Positions 21,625 through 29,597 of a DNA stretch of 64,000 nucleotides are shown here, one piece after another. Position numbers and translations under genes: made by a program. The DNA is taken from the NCBI RefSeq assembly GCF_031157835.1, contig NZ_JAVIDR010000008.1, forward strand, positions 1 through 64,000. Reading direction: 5' to 3'. Each line of letters opens with the position of its first letter. The stretch's first letter is position 1. A model generated the notes under the pieces. That model saw only the letters and a program-made list of their open reading frames with translations. It ran no database searches and was not told where the DNA came from. The stretch is from Acinetobacter rudis (GTDB taxonomy: Bacteria > Pseudomonadota > Gammaproteobacteria > Pseudomonadales > Moraxellaceae).

Positions 21625-22872
21625 TCATGCGACTTGTGCCATTGCCGTATTTTCTTTGCTTGCAATAAATTTCTTCGCTTCTACAGTGTCAAACCACCAA
21701 GGTGCATACTGACGAGGATCATCAAAATTATTCGCTAAAACTGAGGCAATTGCTTGATTTTGTGCACCTGCAGCCAAGACATCGAGCATTGCTGCTTGAG
21801 GTGGTGCTAGTAAACTATTAGTCCATGCCACAACAGTTTCGGCATAGTCCCAGTATTTTTCAAAAGTTTGTTGCATCCACTGTTCATTAAAGGCTTGATT
21901 GTCATTTGCCAAAATAGCATCGAAATAAATCTTGCTACATTTTGCGGCATTATTTGATCCCTGGCCTGTAATTGGATCATTGACTACCAATGCATCGGCC
22001 ATGCCAAACACTCTACGGCCAGAAGGCAAAGTTAAAATAGGCTTACGAACCGTTGGCGCAAAACGTCCAGCAAGTACACCACCTGCATCAGTTAAACTCA
22101 CATCTGTACAACGCTCTGCTTCCCAAGGTAAATAAGTTTTCAAAATTTCTAAACTTTTAGCTAAATGTTGCTCTGGTGTTTTGACCTCTTGCCAACAATC
22201 CATTGGACCTTCAGGAATACCCTCAAATACCATAATGTCACAAGGGCCATTTACAGTTAATGCAGGGAAACAGAAATACTCACCTACCCCAGGAATAATA
22301 TTAAAATTCACTCGTGAGTAAGGTGAAAGTGCCTTCATCCCATTAACATACGTTAGAGCCAAAGCACGCTGTGGTTTATCAAAATGACTACGCTCATCAT
22401 CTCGAACAAATTGTTTGACAACCTCACCCTTTCCAGCTGCCAGTAATACTAACTCATAGTCCTCAGTCAGCTGCTCAAGCTCATCAATACCCACATCTTG
22501 CATGATTAATTGACCACCACGGCGTTGAAATTCTTCCATCCAAAATGGCATTTTGACACGCTGATCCACAGATTGAGCATAACGTTCTAAACGCGCACTC
22601 CATTGAAAAACCTTTCCACCATTTTCAATATCAACTAGGTTAAAGCCAATGCCCTCTACTGCTGGACATTGCTCCTCCCAGAAGTTTAAGCCTAAATCAC
22701 GTTCTGTTTGTAATGCTGTATGGAACATACATTGGCTCGACATTACTTTGCCTTGACGTATTTCCTCTGCGGTCCGATTGGTTAAAACCGTAACATCATA
22801 GCCTGTGTCTAACAAAGCCAAAGCCAATTGTAAACCTGATTGCCCTGCACCAACGATCGCTATACGACGCAT
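21625..22872 (-). CDS. iifC: Flavin-dependent indole oxygenase, IifC-like (StyA family)
   Basis: Two-component FAD-dependent monooxygenase acting with IifD on indole; this is the first step of indole degradation in Acinetobacter sp. O153 and can give indigo if the next enzyme is missing. The N-terminus has the FAD dinucleotide motif AIVGAGQSGLQLALALLDTG. The StyA-like GKVMSSQCMFHTAL and the C-terminal DPITGQGSNNAAK flavin motif are present. The ATG at 22872 is chosen because GGAG lies 6 nt upstream, giving 415 aa, the usual StyA length. Styrene could also be a substrate; the adjacent IifA and IifB genes and antABC argue for indole. Confidence 0.9.
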   Translation of the reverse strand: MRRIAIVGAGQSGLQLALALLDTGYDVTVLTNRTAEEIRQGKVMSSQCMFHTALQTERDLGLNFWEEQCPAVEGIGFNLVDIENGGKVFQWSARLERYAQSVDQRVKMPFWMEEFQRRGGQLIMQDVGIDELEQLTEDYELVLLAAGKGEVVKQFVRDDERSHFDKPQRALALTYVNGMKALSPYSRVNFNIIPGVGEYFCFPALTVNGPCDIMVFEGIPEGPMDCWQEVKTPEQHLAKSLEILKTYLPWEAERCTDVSLTDAGGVLAGRFAPTVRKPILTLPSGRRVFGMADALVVNDPITGQGSNNAAKCSKIYFDAILANDNQAFNEQWMQQTFEKYWDYAETVVAWTNSLLAPPQAAMLDVLAAGAQNQAIASVLANNFDDPRQYAPWWFDTVEAKKFIASKENTAMAQVA

Positions 22873-22975
22873 ATCTTTCTCCATAAATTTTATCTTTCAA
22901 TTTTTATAGTCAGCCTTTTTATTAGCTCAATTCGCCAATATAAAATTAAAGTCTGTCTATAGATCCTTTTGAGTG

Positions 22976-23761
22976 TTATCCAGCTAAGCGTGGAATTGCA
23001 GGCCGATTTTGCTCAGGCCCCATAACGGCGTAACCACCATCAACAGCATAGTCAGCACCTGTGACAAAACTGGCTGCAGATGACAAGAGAAATACAACAA
23101 CATTGGCAACCTCTTCTGGGTTACCCAAACGTCCAAGTAAATGATAATCCGCTGCAACTTGATCGGCTTTAATCCGGTCATGCCCACTCACCTCGGCAAT
23201 AACACGTGACCAAGTCCAACCTGGAGAAACAGAGTTAACTCGTATGCCATCAACAGCAAAATCCATTGCCATACTTTGTGTTAACTGATGAATTGCAGCT
23301 TTTGATACTGGATATAACCAACGTCCTGTTTGAGCGCATTGGGTTGAAATTGAAGTAAAGTTAACTACAGCCCCTTGATTTTCCTTTAAATCTTCATATA
23401 AATGGCGAGTAAGTTCCACTGTAGAAAGAACATTTATATCCAGCGCTTTTAACCAATCTTGACGTGAAGAAGCAAAACCATCATCAAGATAACTACACGC
23501 CAAATTCACAACACTGTGTACAGAACCCATGACTTGATGGATATGTTGCACAGCTTGTTTTAATGATTCATCTTGACTGAGATCGGTTTGAATAAACATC
23601 ACAGCATCAGGATATTGCTCAGCAATTTTTTTACCTGCTGGATCAATATCTAAAATGACCACTTGCATTTCTTCTGCAAGCATTGCTCTTACTACAGCTT
23701 GACCAATGAGCGTTGCACCACCACTCACTACCCCAACCTTTCCTTGTAAATTAAAATCCAT
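22976..23761 (-). CDS. iifB: Short-chain dehydrogenase, IifB-like
   Basis: Classical SDR, 261 aa. The cofactor motif is VVSGGATLIG at 11-20 with D39 suggesting NAD preference; the catalytic residues are S137, Y150 and K154 (YPVSK). In the O153 pathway IifB oxidises the indole dihydrodiol made by IifC to 3-hydroxyindolin-2-one, which prevents indigo formation. AGGGG lies 6 nt before the ATG. It starts 10 bp after iifA and is followed by a 103-bp gap before iifC. Assignment rests on cluster context, since SDR sequence alone does not give the substrate. Confidence 0.86.
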   Translation of the reverse strand: MDFNLQGKVGVVSGGATLIGQAVVRAMLAEEMQVVILDIDPAGKKIAEQYPDAVMFIQTDLSQDESLKQAVQHIHQVMGSVHSVVNLACSYLDDGFASSRQDWLKALDINVLSTVELTRHLYEDLKENQGAVVNFTSISTQCAQTGRWLYPVSKAAIHQLTQSMAMDFAVDGIRVNSVSPGWTWSRVIAEVSGHDRIKADQVAADYHLLGRLGNPEEVANVVVFLLSSAASFVTGADYAVDGGYAVMGPEQNRPAIPRLAG

Positions 23762-23771
23762 GGTTTACCCC

Positions 23772-25019
23772 TTAATCGATTGCCTTGCCTTCACTACTTG
23801 GCCAAGATGGCATTAATTGATTTGAAGCTAAACTTTCATCTAATAGTTTTCGCGCAGTTTCCACCCCTGCAACAGGTAAACCAGTTGGATCTAATAAACC
23901 AATCTGTACGAGCACTGAAGCCTGATCCCAATAAATATGTTCATGACACAACTTATTGCCACGGAACTGAATAACACCCAGCATTGGAATCTCAACATAT
24001 TTACCAGTTGCTTTCACTCCAGGTAAAAGCCAGTCGATTTCTGCATCGTGAGTAAAACTCATGATAAATTCATCAACCACTTGCGTAGAACCAACCGTAC
24101 GTGAGATCGAAGTAATCTTCATATCTTGTGGATTTTGATGGACAAAATGATAACGATAAAAACGTGCCAATTGGCTATAGCCCACTCCGCCCGTTAAAGT
24201 GGGAATGTGATTAACATAAGGCTCTGCAACCATTGTCGCCATTGTTGCTGGCACATCGCGCGTGTCGAACTCATGACGAATATGTTCTTCCCAAAGCGCA
24301 ACCAAGTCATAATGTGGCCCAATTGTGTCATGTAACGCCGTGATGCTACGCTCATGAGCAAATTTTGCAGATGGTTTATGTAAATGCTCACTACCAGGGC
24401 GGGCAAAAGCATGATCCACACCCTCATAAATATGACACTGCACATTTGGGGTTGCTTGGGCAGCCTGTTGAATTTTGATCTGTTGTTCAGCTGGAGTGAA
24501 ATGATCTAACGCTGCAAGATGAATCACTAAACGGCCTTTTACATTTGCCATTTCATCTAATTTGCTATCAATGCCCACACCATAATATGATATTGCACAA
24601 GCAACTTGAGCTAGACGGCATGCAGCCAAGTATGCAAGTTTCCCCCCTAAACAATAGCCAACCACACCAAGACCGGTACTCTGATCACACTGCTCTAAGG
24701 TCTTTAGAAAGTCTAAACTCGCTGCAACATCTTCGACCCCAAGATCTTCATCATATTGCTGATATAGAGCAATCGCTTTGCTAAAGTCTTCAGCGCTATA
24801 ACCTAACTCAATATTGGGTTCAATACGCCAAAATAAATCTGGCACCAATACGGTGTAGCCCTCTTCTGCTAGGAAGTCTGCTTTACTACGCATGGCAGCA
24901 TTAATACCAAAAATCTCTTGGCATAAAACAATTCCTGGTCCTTTACCTGACTCTGGCGTAGCCAAATAACCTGAAAAACTGCCTTGTGTTGTATTAATTT
25001 GAATCATTTGACCCGTCAT
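23772..25019 (-). CDS. iifA: Cofactor-independent ring-opening oxygenase, IifA-like (DLH + SnoaL-like fusion)
   Basis: 415 aa from the ATG at 25019, supported by AGGAG just upstream; a longer frame reaching 25127 has no such signal. Residues about 1-225 are a dienelactone-hydrolase-type alpha/beta hydrolase with a C-D-H triad: C123 in GYCLGG, D172 in ALDHFTP, H203 in GVDHAF. Residues about 240-385 look like an NTF2/SnoaL-type domain (HEFDTRD, HQNPQDMKI, GKYVEIPMLGVI). In O153, IifA converts 3-hydroxyindolin-2-one to anthranilate without a cofactor. First gene of iifABCD. What the second domain does is not known to me. Confidence 0.82.
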   Translation of the reverse strand: MTGQMIQINTTQGSFSGYLATPESGKGPGIVLCQEIFGINAAMRSKADFLAEEGYTVLVPDLFWRIEPNIELGYSAEDFSKAIALYQQYDEDLGVEDVAASLDFLKTLEQCDQSTGLGVVGYCLGGKLAYLAACRLAQVACAISYYGVGIDSKLDEMANVKGRLVIHLAALDHFTPAEQQIKIQQAAQATPNVQCHIYEGVDHAFARPGSEHLHKPSAKFAHERSITALHDTIGPHYDLVALWEEHIRHEFDTRDVPATMATMVAEPYVNHIPTLTGGVGYSQLARFYRYHFVHQNPQDMKITSISRTVGSTQVVDEFIMSFTHDAEIDWLLPGVKATGKYVEIPMLGVIQFRGNKLCHEHIYWDQASVLVQIGLLDPTGLPVAGVETARKLLDESLASNQLMPSWPSSEGKAID

Positions 25020-25478
25020 TGGTTTCACTCCTGATCTCCGTATGAAGTTATATTTACCTTGAAACCAATTTGTGACTGTCCAAATGCTGCATGTTTTATC
25101 CAACCAATGCCAAAACTTAAAATACATTAATCACATCATGCCAATGTTTTAACTTCTTTATTTTTTTAATCGTTCAGTAAAATTTAAGGATGCATAGCAA
25201 CCTAGCTATCCTTTTGACTTTTATATAATTCAGTGCTAACTCACTATACAAATTATCCAGCCATTTTTTGGAAAATATGGATTAAATCTAGGACTGATAG
25301 GATAGTGTAAAACATCAAAAACAGATTAAATCCTAGTAAATTGGTGGGACTTTAATACTACCATTGGGGGAATCTACCTACAGCATAGAACATAATCTGC
25401 TGCATATAGGTCAGGATGACATATATTTCCAGTGCATATTTGATCTAAGACGTCGGTCAAATTAGGAAAGGAATCAAA
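25020..25478. promoter_or_regulatory. Divergent control region between iifA and the MFS gene
   Basis: 459 bp without a gene. It must carry the promoters of iifABCD (leftward) and the transporter (rightward). GATTAAATCTAG (25280) and GATTAAATCCTAG (25324) are direct repeats 44 bp apart, the tandem same-face arrangement that AraC-family proteins often use. A bulged hairpin with arms AAGGAT and GCTATCCTT lies at 25186-25213. No convincing -35/-10 pair was found, which fits activator control. Confidence 0.45.
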
Positions 25479-26813
25479 ATGAAAAGTATAGATATTAATG
25501 ATGTGATTAACAGGGATAAACTCTCTCCACTACAGTGGATCGTGTTTATTTTAGGTTTTCTAGTATTTTTTAGTGATGGCTTAGATACAGGTATTATTGG
25601 CTTTGTTGCACCTGCTTTAATTGATGACTGGGGAATCTCAAAAAAAGAATTGGCACCTGTACTTAGTGCTGCGCTTGTGGGCATGTCCATAGGTGCATTA
25701 CTTTCAGGTCCTCTTGCGGATAAATTTGGTCGTAAAGGTGTTATTGTACTAACAACCTTGGTCTTCTCAAGTTTTACCATCCTTTGTGGTTTTTCAAACT
25801 CAACTCAAGAACTAATGATTTATCGCTTTATTACTGGTTTAGGTTTGGGTGCAGCAATGCCCAATATCAGTACCATTGTTTCTGAATATATGCCAGCTAA
25901 ACGTAAAGCCTTTTTAACTGGACTTGCAGGCTGCGGTTTTATGCTAGGAATCTCAAGTGGTGGTTTATTGTCAGCTTACCTACTTGAATCAATGGGCTGG
26001 GCAAAAGTAATTATTATTGGAGGTATTCTACCTTTAGTTTTGGTGTTATTAACCCAATTGCCAGAATCTGCACAATACTTGATTAAACGCCAACAGCAAA
26101 TTAAAGCGCAGAAAATTTTAGAAAAATTACAAGGCAAACCTTTCGAGCAGAATGTAAACTTAGTTTTGGCACAGCAAGAACTGCATGCTAATCAAAACCC
26201 AGTAAAGCTAGTTGTAGGCAAATATCTTTCTGGTTCAGCCATGCTTTGGTTATGTTGCTTTATGAGTTTATTGGTCTTTTATTTATTGACCAGTTGGATG
26301 CCAACCATTTTAAAAACTGCTGGTTTTAGCACACAACAATTTAGCTTACTCTCTGCGATTTTCCCATTCGGTGGTGTTATTGGTGCAATTGTGATGGGAT
26401 GGTACATGGACAAATTTCATCCGACCACTGTTATTAAATACGCCTACTTATTTGCCTTCATATTGTTCATTGTAGCAGGAGTTGTTTATAGCAATATCAC
26501 CTTACTCAGCATTACCATTTTCTTTATTGGTGCCTTATTGGTTGGTGCTCAGTCATCTTTACTGCCTCTCGCTGCTTTATATTACCCTGCCGCTTGTCGA
26601 GCTGTTGGAGTATCTTGGATGCATGGTATTGGACGGATTGGAGCAATTTTAGGTGCATTCTTCGGATCACTCATCTTTAGCTTTAATTTAGGTCTAGATG
26701 CGATTTTCTATGTTCTTGCCATTCCAACGATTATTTCGTTTATTGCTCTTAGTATTAAAGTCATTTTAGAAAGAAAACAAGTAAATCGCTCTACAGAAAT
26801 GCTCAGTGAATAA
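25479..26813 (+). CDS. MFS aromatic acid:H+ symporter (AAHS family)
   Basis: 444 aa, 12 predicted TM helices. It has the AAHS signature after helix 1 (FSDGLDTGIIGFVAPAL) and the loop 2-3 motif GPLADKFGRKG, with a second loop copy MGWYMDKFHPT. Relatives are PcaK and BenK, which import aromatic acids. AGGAAAGGA precedes the ATG. Divergent from iifABCD and next to the AraC gene, so uptake of anthranilate or an indole-derived acid is likely. The O153 cluster has an iifE gene, but I cannot say that this is its counterpart. Confidence 0.85.
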   Translation: MKSIDINDVINRDKLSPLQWIVFILGFLVFFSDGLDTGIIGFVAPALIDDWGISKKELAPVLSAALVGMSIGALLSGPLADKFGRKGVIVLTTLVFSSFTILCGFSNSTQELMIYRFITGLGLGAAMPNISTIVSEYMPAKRKAFLTGLAGCGFMLGISSGGLLSAYLLESMGWAKVIIIGGILPLVLVLLTQLPESAQYLIKRQQQIKAQKILEKLQGKPFEQNVNLVLAQQELHANQNPVKLVVGKYLSGSAMLWLCCFMSLLVFYLLTSWMPTILKTAGFSTQQFSLLSAIFPFGGVIGAIVMGWYMDKFHPTTVIKYAYLFAFILFIVAGVVYSNITLLSITIFFIGALLVGAQSSLLPLAALYYPAACRAVGVSWMHGIGRIGAILGAFFGSLIFSFNLGLDAIFYVLAIPTIISFIALSIKVILERKQVNRSTEMLSE

Positions 26814-26839
26814 TTCATTCCAGCTATTTAAATGAGCTA

Positions 26840-26879
26840 AAAATCATAAGGGATTCCAAATGGAATCCCTTATGATTTT
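26840..26879. terminator. Bidirectional terminator between the MFS and AraC genes
   Basis: Perfect 18-bp stem (AAAATCATAAGGGATTCC and its complement) with an AAAT loop. The A4 and T4 ends of the stem supply a T run on both strands. It separates two convergent genes. Confidence 0.88.
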
Positions 26880-26925
26880 AATAAGTTAAAGTTTTAAAAA
26901 ATAAAAAATTAACTAAGAAAATACA

Positions 26926-27909
26926 TTAAATACGGCTTTTAGTATCACTTGGACTTTCACCAAATTCGGCACGGTATTCCTGAGAAAACCGGCTTAAATG
27001 ATTAAACCCCCATTCATAAGCCAACTGGGAAATAGATAAATTACGTTGACCCGATTGAGCTGTTAGCGCTTTAAATATCTGTTGTAAACGATAGCGTTTT
27101 AAATAGCTCATTGGGCTAGTTGAAAAATAATACTGAAACTCTTGATAAAGCTTGGACTTCGAAACCCCTGCAATACGTTGTAAATCTTCCGCACTAATTT
27201 GTTCACGCGCATGTCGAATTAAGTATTGTTGCACATGACGAATATATGTGGGTACTTGCTGTTCTGTTGCCATTTTTAAAGCAGCGGAATAATTATTTTC
27301 TTGTGATAGTAATAAAGCCTTAATTAAGAAGTTTTCATAATCCCCAGACAACATACCTAAACCATAAAACCCCATATATTGAGATTTTTGTGCCAAGAAT
27401 CCTTGAATATTTTTCCACCATGCATCAATCAACTGTGTTGAATGAACACGCATTTCAGGATTAAAAACAATCTGATCTTGTATTGGTTGTTCTAATAAAT
27501 CTGAAAGTACTTTATTCAGACTTGATTCTGGAATCACCACATGGATTTTTTTACAGTCTTTATTAATAATTAAGTTTTGTTGCTCCCGATTCGAAACAAT
27601 CAAACCTTGGTCTTGATTAGAGCGATATTGTACGCCATGCATGTTTAAAGTTTGCTGTCCCAGAAGCGGCAAACTAATGCTGTAGGCTTTCAATTCGGCA
27701 ATGTTAATTGCAACATTTGCACCATAACTAACCATGCCAATCGTCATTTTATTATGTGGCAAACGCATACCGTCATAGTGAAAATCAAGTGTTCCACTAT
27801 AGCTTTTATCTAAGTAATGTTGACCACAAATATCGGACATGACATTTTCTGCAAAGTCGGCATCACGAGACGTATGATTAACATCTATATTTTGGCTGAG
27901 TGAGGTCAT
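26926..27909 (-). CDS. AraC-family regulator, probable iif regulator
   Basis: 327 aa. The N-terminal half is a poorly conserved AraC_binding_2-type sensing domain. The C-terminal 100 residues form the double HTH, with ISAEDLQRIAGVSKSKLYQEF followed by the signature WGFNHLSRFSQEYRAEFGES. It sits at the end of the iif cluster, tail to tail with the transporter gene. The O153 cluster includes a regulator named iifR, and this is the best candidate, by position only. It resembles the ant-linked AraC protein in the DNA-binding domain, so the two may read related sites. Confidence 0.82.
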   Translation of the reverse strand: MTSLSQNIDVNHTSRDADFAENVMSDICGQHYLDKSYSGTLDFHYDGMRLPHNKMTIGMVSYGANVAINIAELKAYSISLPLLGQQTLNMHGVQYRSNQDQGLIVSNREQQNLIINKDCKKIHVVIPESSLNKVLSDLLEQPIQDQIVFNPEMRVHSTQLIDAWWKNIQGFLAQKSQYMGFYGLGMLSGDYENFLIKALLLSQENNYSAALKMATEQQVPTYIRHVQQYLIRHAREQISAEDLQRIAGVSKSKLYQEFQYYFSTSPMSYLKRYRLQQIFKALTAQSGQRNLSISQLAYEWGFNHLSRFSQEYRAEFGESPSDTKSRI

Positions 27910-28257
27910 ATCCGTATCACCTGGCTAAAGATGTAATTTCTCTATAGAAAGGATCTATTCATCCTACTCTACGCTGATGTAAGGCTTTATCATTCCTAGA
28001 TTAAAACAGCATCAGTTAAATACTGATCGCCTAGCCTGTATTAAAAAGCAAAGTCTTTTAAATATAAACTATCTATTTAGCATATAAATATACCTTTTTG
28101 GTAGGAATTCCTAAAAATAATAATTTTGCAGAGTCCCCCCTGTCAGAAGTGACAGCTTATTCATTGCAGCAAAACCACTAACATCCCAAACAATCATCTG
28201 ATGAAACACAACTAATTCAAATCTATTTATGTCCATTACAGACTTTGGAATATCACA
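27910..28257. other. Intergenic region between the AraC and DUF4260 genes
   Basis: About 350 bp with no gene. It has a perfect 10-bp palindrome AGGAATTCCT at 28103-28112 inside a wider imperfect repeat flanked by T5 and A5. A small hairpin CTGTCA-GAAG-TGACAG lies near 28140-28155 just after a C6 run. Both divergent genes must take their promoters from here. Confidence 0.4.
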
Positions 28258-28617
28258 ATGAATTTTAGCCATCTCATTATTCTTCGATTAGAGAACCTTT
28301 GCATTGCAATCATCGGATTAAGTCTTTATTACCATTTTGCTTTTGACTGGATGTTTTTTTTATATTGCATCCTACTCCCCGATTTGAGTATTTTGGCGTA
28401 TGCCTTTAACAATCGTATTGGAGCTTTGAGTTATAATCTTGGCCATAATTATATATTTCCAAGTCTACTCATTTTGTTATGTATTTTTCTATCTCAACCT
28501 ATACTACTAAGTATTGGATTAATTTGGATCATTCATATTGGTTTAGATAGAGCATTGGGATTTGGCTTAAAGCATGCTCACAATTTCAAGTCCACCCATC
28601 TTAATTTAAATAATTAA
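28258..28617 (+). CDS. DUF4260-family membrane protein
   Basis: 119 aa with four predicted TM helices. It carries the pattern I associate with DUF4260: an N-terminal LRLENL, then PDLSILAYAFNNRIGALSYN, and a C-terminal HIGLDRALGFGLKHAHNF ending in FKSTHL. Function unknown. The conserved DLS, H-I-G-L-D-R and H residues could form a polar site in the membrane. It stands alone on the plus strand, tail to tail with the LuxR-type gene 16 bp away. Confidence 0.8.
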   Translation: MNFSHLIILRLENLCIAIIGLSLYYHFAFDWMFFLYCILLPDLSILAYAFNNRIGALSYNLGHNYIFPSLLILLCIFLSQPILLSIGLIWIIHIGLDRALGFGLKHAHNFKSTHLNLNN

Positions 28618-28633
28618 TTACAACTCACTGAGA

Positions 28634-29395
28634 TTATTTGAACTGTGGCCGAATCAATTGTGTTAACAAACCTTTGGCCACTGCATGTTGTCTATTATTC
28701 ACACCTAATTTAATCATAACGTGATTCAAATGAAATATTATGGTTCTCTCACTGACACCTAAAATTTTTGAAATATCCCAAGAAGATTTTCCTTCACATG
28801 CCCAAAATAAACATTCATATTCTCTTTGGGTTAAAGGCTGTTTCAATGGCTCTTTACTTGTATGTAATATTTGATACTGTTGAAACCATTGCATAAGATG
28901 TGTTGATAACAACAGTATGTATGGACAAAGTTGATTTAATAAGGCTCTGCTTTGTACAGATTGGCTCTGAGTCGCCAAATTAAAAATTCCCTTAAAACCA
29001 AAGGTTGTACTTAATGGAATGCTTAAGCCAGAGTGCATTCCAAACCGTCTTGCTTGTTCAAACATGACATGATATCGAGCATCTTGAAAATCTGGCATTA
29101 ATATTAATTCATCCCAAAATATAGGTACAACATGCTCAAAACAATATGCTGTTATTGGATCATTTAAGTAAAAGTTTTGTTCATGATAATAATCACACCA
29201 TCCTACAGGATAATGATCTAACATAAATATTTCAGGTTGTACCAATGACTCAACTCGATAGAGTGAAAACATATAATAATCTAATTGAATATCTTGACAG
29301 TAATGAGCCATTAACTGTTCGAGCTGTTCAATTTGATCAGTCTGTTTGATTTGAGCAATCACTGTCATTGTTAAGGCATATACTGATGTAAACAA
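28634..29395 (-). CDS. LuxR-type quorum-sensing receptor/regulator without a linked luxI
   Basis: 253 aa from a TTG at 29395, supported by GAGGGA 8 nt upstream; the first ATG is at 29368 but has no clear ribosome site. The N-terminal domain holds the autoinducer pocket with the spacing seen in TraR and LuxR: W66, Y70, D79, P80 and W94 (WCDYY, YLNDP, PIFWDE), and a glycine at 123. The C-terminal GerE-type HTH (about 185-250) reads LTQREYECLFWACEGKSS and SERTIIFHLNHVMIKLG. Expected to bind an acyl-homoserine lactone and DNA. No synthase gene is in the window. Confidence 0.88.
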   Translation of the reverse strand: MFTSVYALTMTVIAQIKQTDQIEQLEQLMAHYCQDIQLDYYMFSLYRVESLVQPEIFMLDHYPVGWCDYYHEQNFYLNDPITAYCFEHVVPIFWDELILMPDFQDARYHVMFEQARRFGMHSGLSIPLSTTFGFKGIFNLATQSQSVQSRALLNQLCPYILLLSTHLMQWFQQYQILHTSKEPLKQPLTQREYECLFWACEGKSSWDISKILGVSERTIIFHLNHVMIKLGVNNRQHAVAKGLLTQLIRPQFK

Positions 29396-29465
29396 TTAAG
29401 CTGTCCCTCTTTAACAATCAATCGCTTTATTTTTTATACCTTAATTCAGGCAACCTTATTTTTAC

Positions 29466-29502
29466 AAATAAAAAAAACCACATCGTAAAAACATCGATGT
29501 GG
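29466..29502 (-). terminator. Terminator of the lhgO-MFS transcript
   Basis: On the minus strand, CCACATCG and CGATGTGG form an 8-bp stem with a 9-nt loop, followed by a run of seven or more T. It lies about 95 bp after the MFS stop codon. Confidence 0.8.
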
Positions 29503-29597
29503 CGAAAAGTGATCATGTTAATCAGGCATGTTTAGCCGAAAACATCATGATTAACGAAGAAGACCGATACAGCAAAGCAGTATCATCAAAGTCAGCT

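Noticed and set aside
29517..29556. Imperfect inverted repeat (GTTAATCA ... TGATTAAC) after the MFS gene
   Set aside because: Several mismatches and a stronger terminator right beside it; no separate role can be supported.
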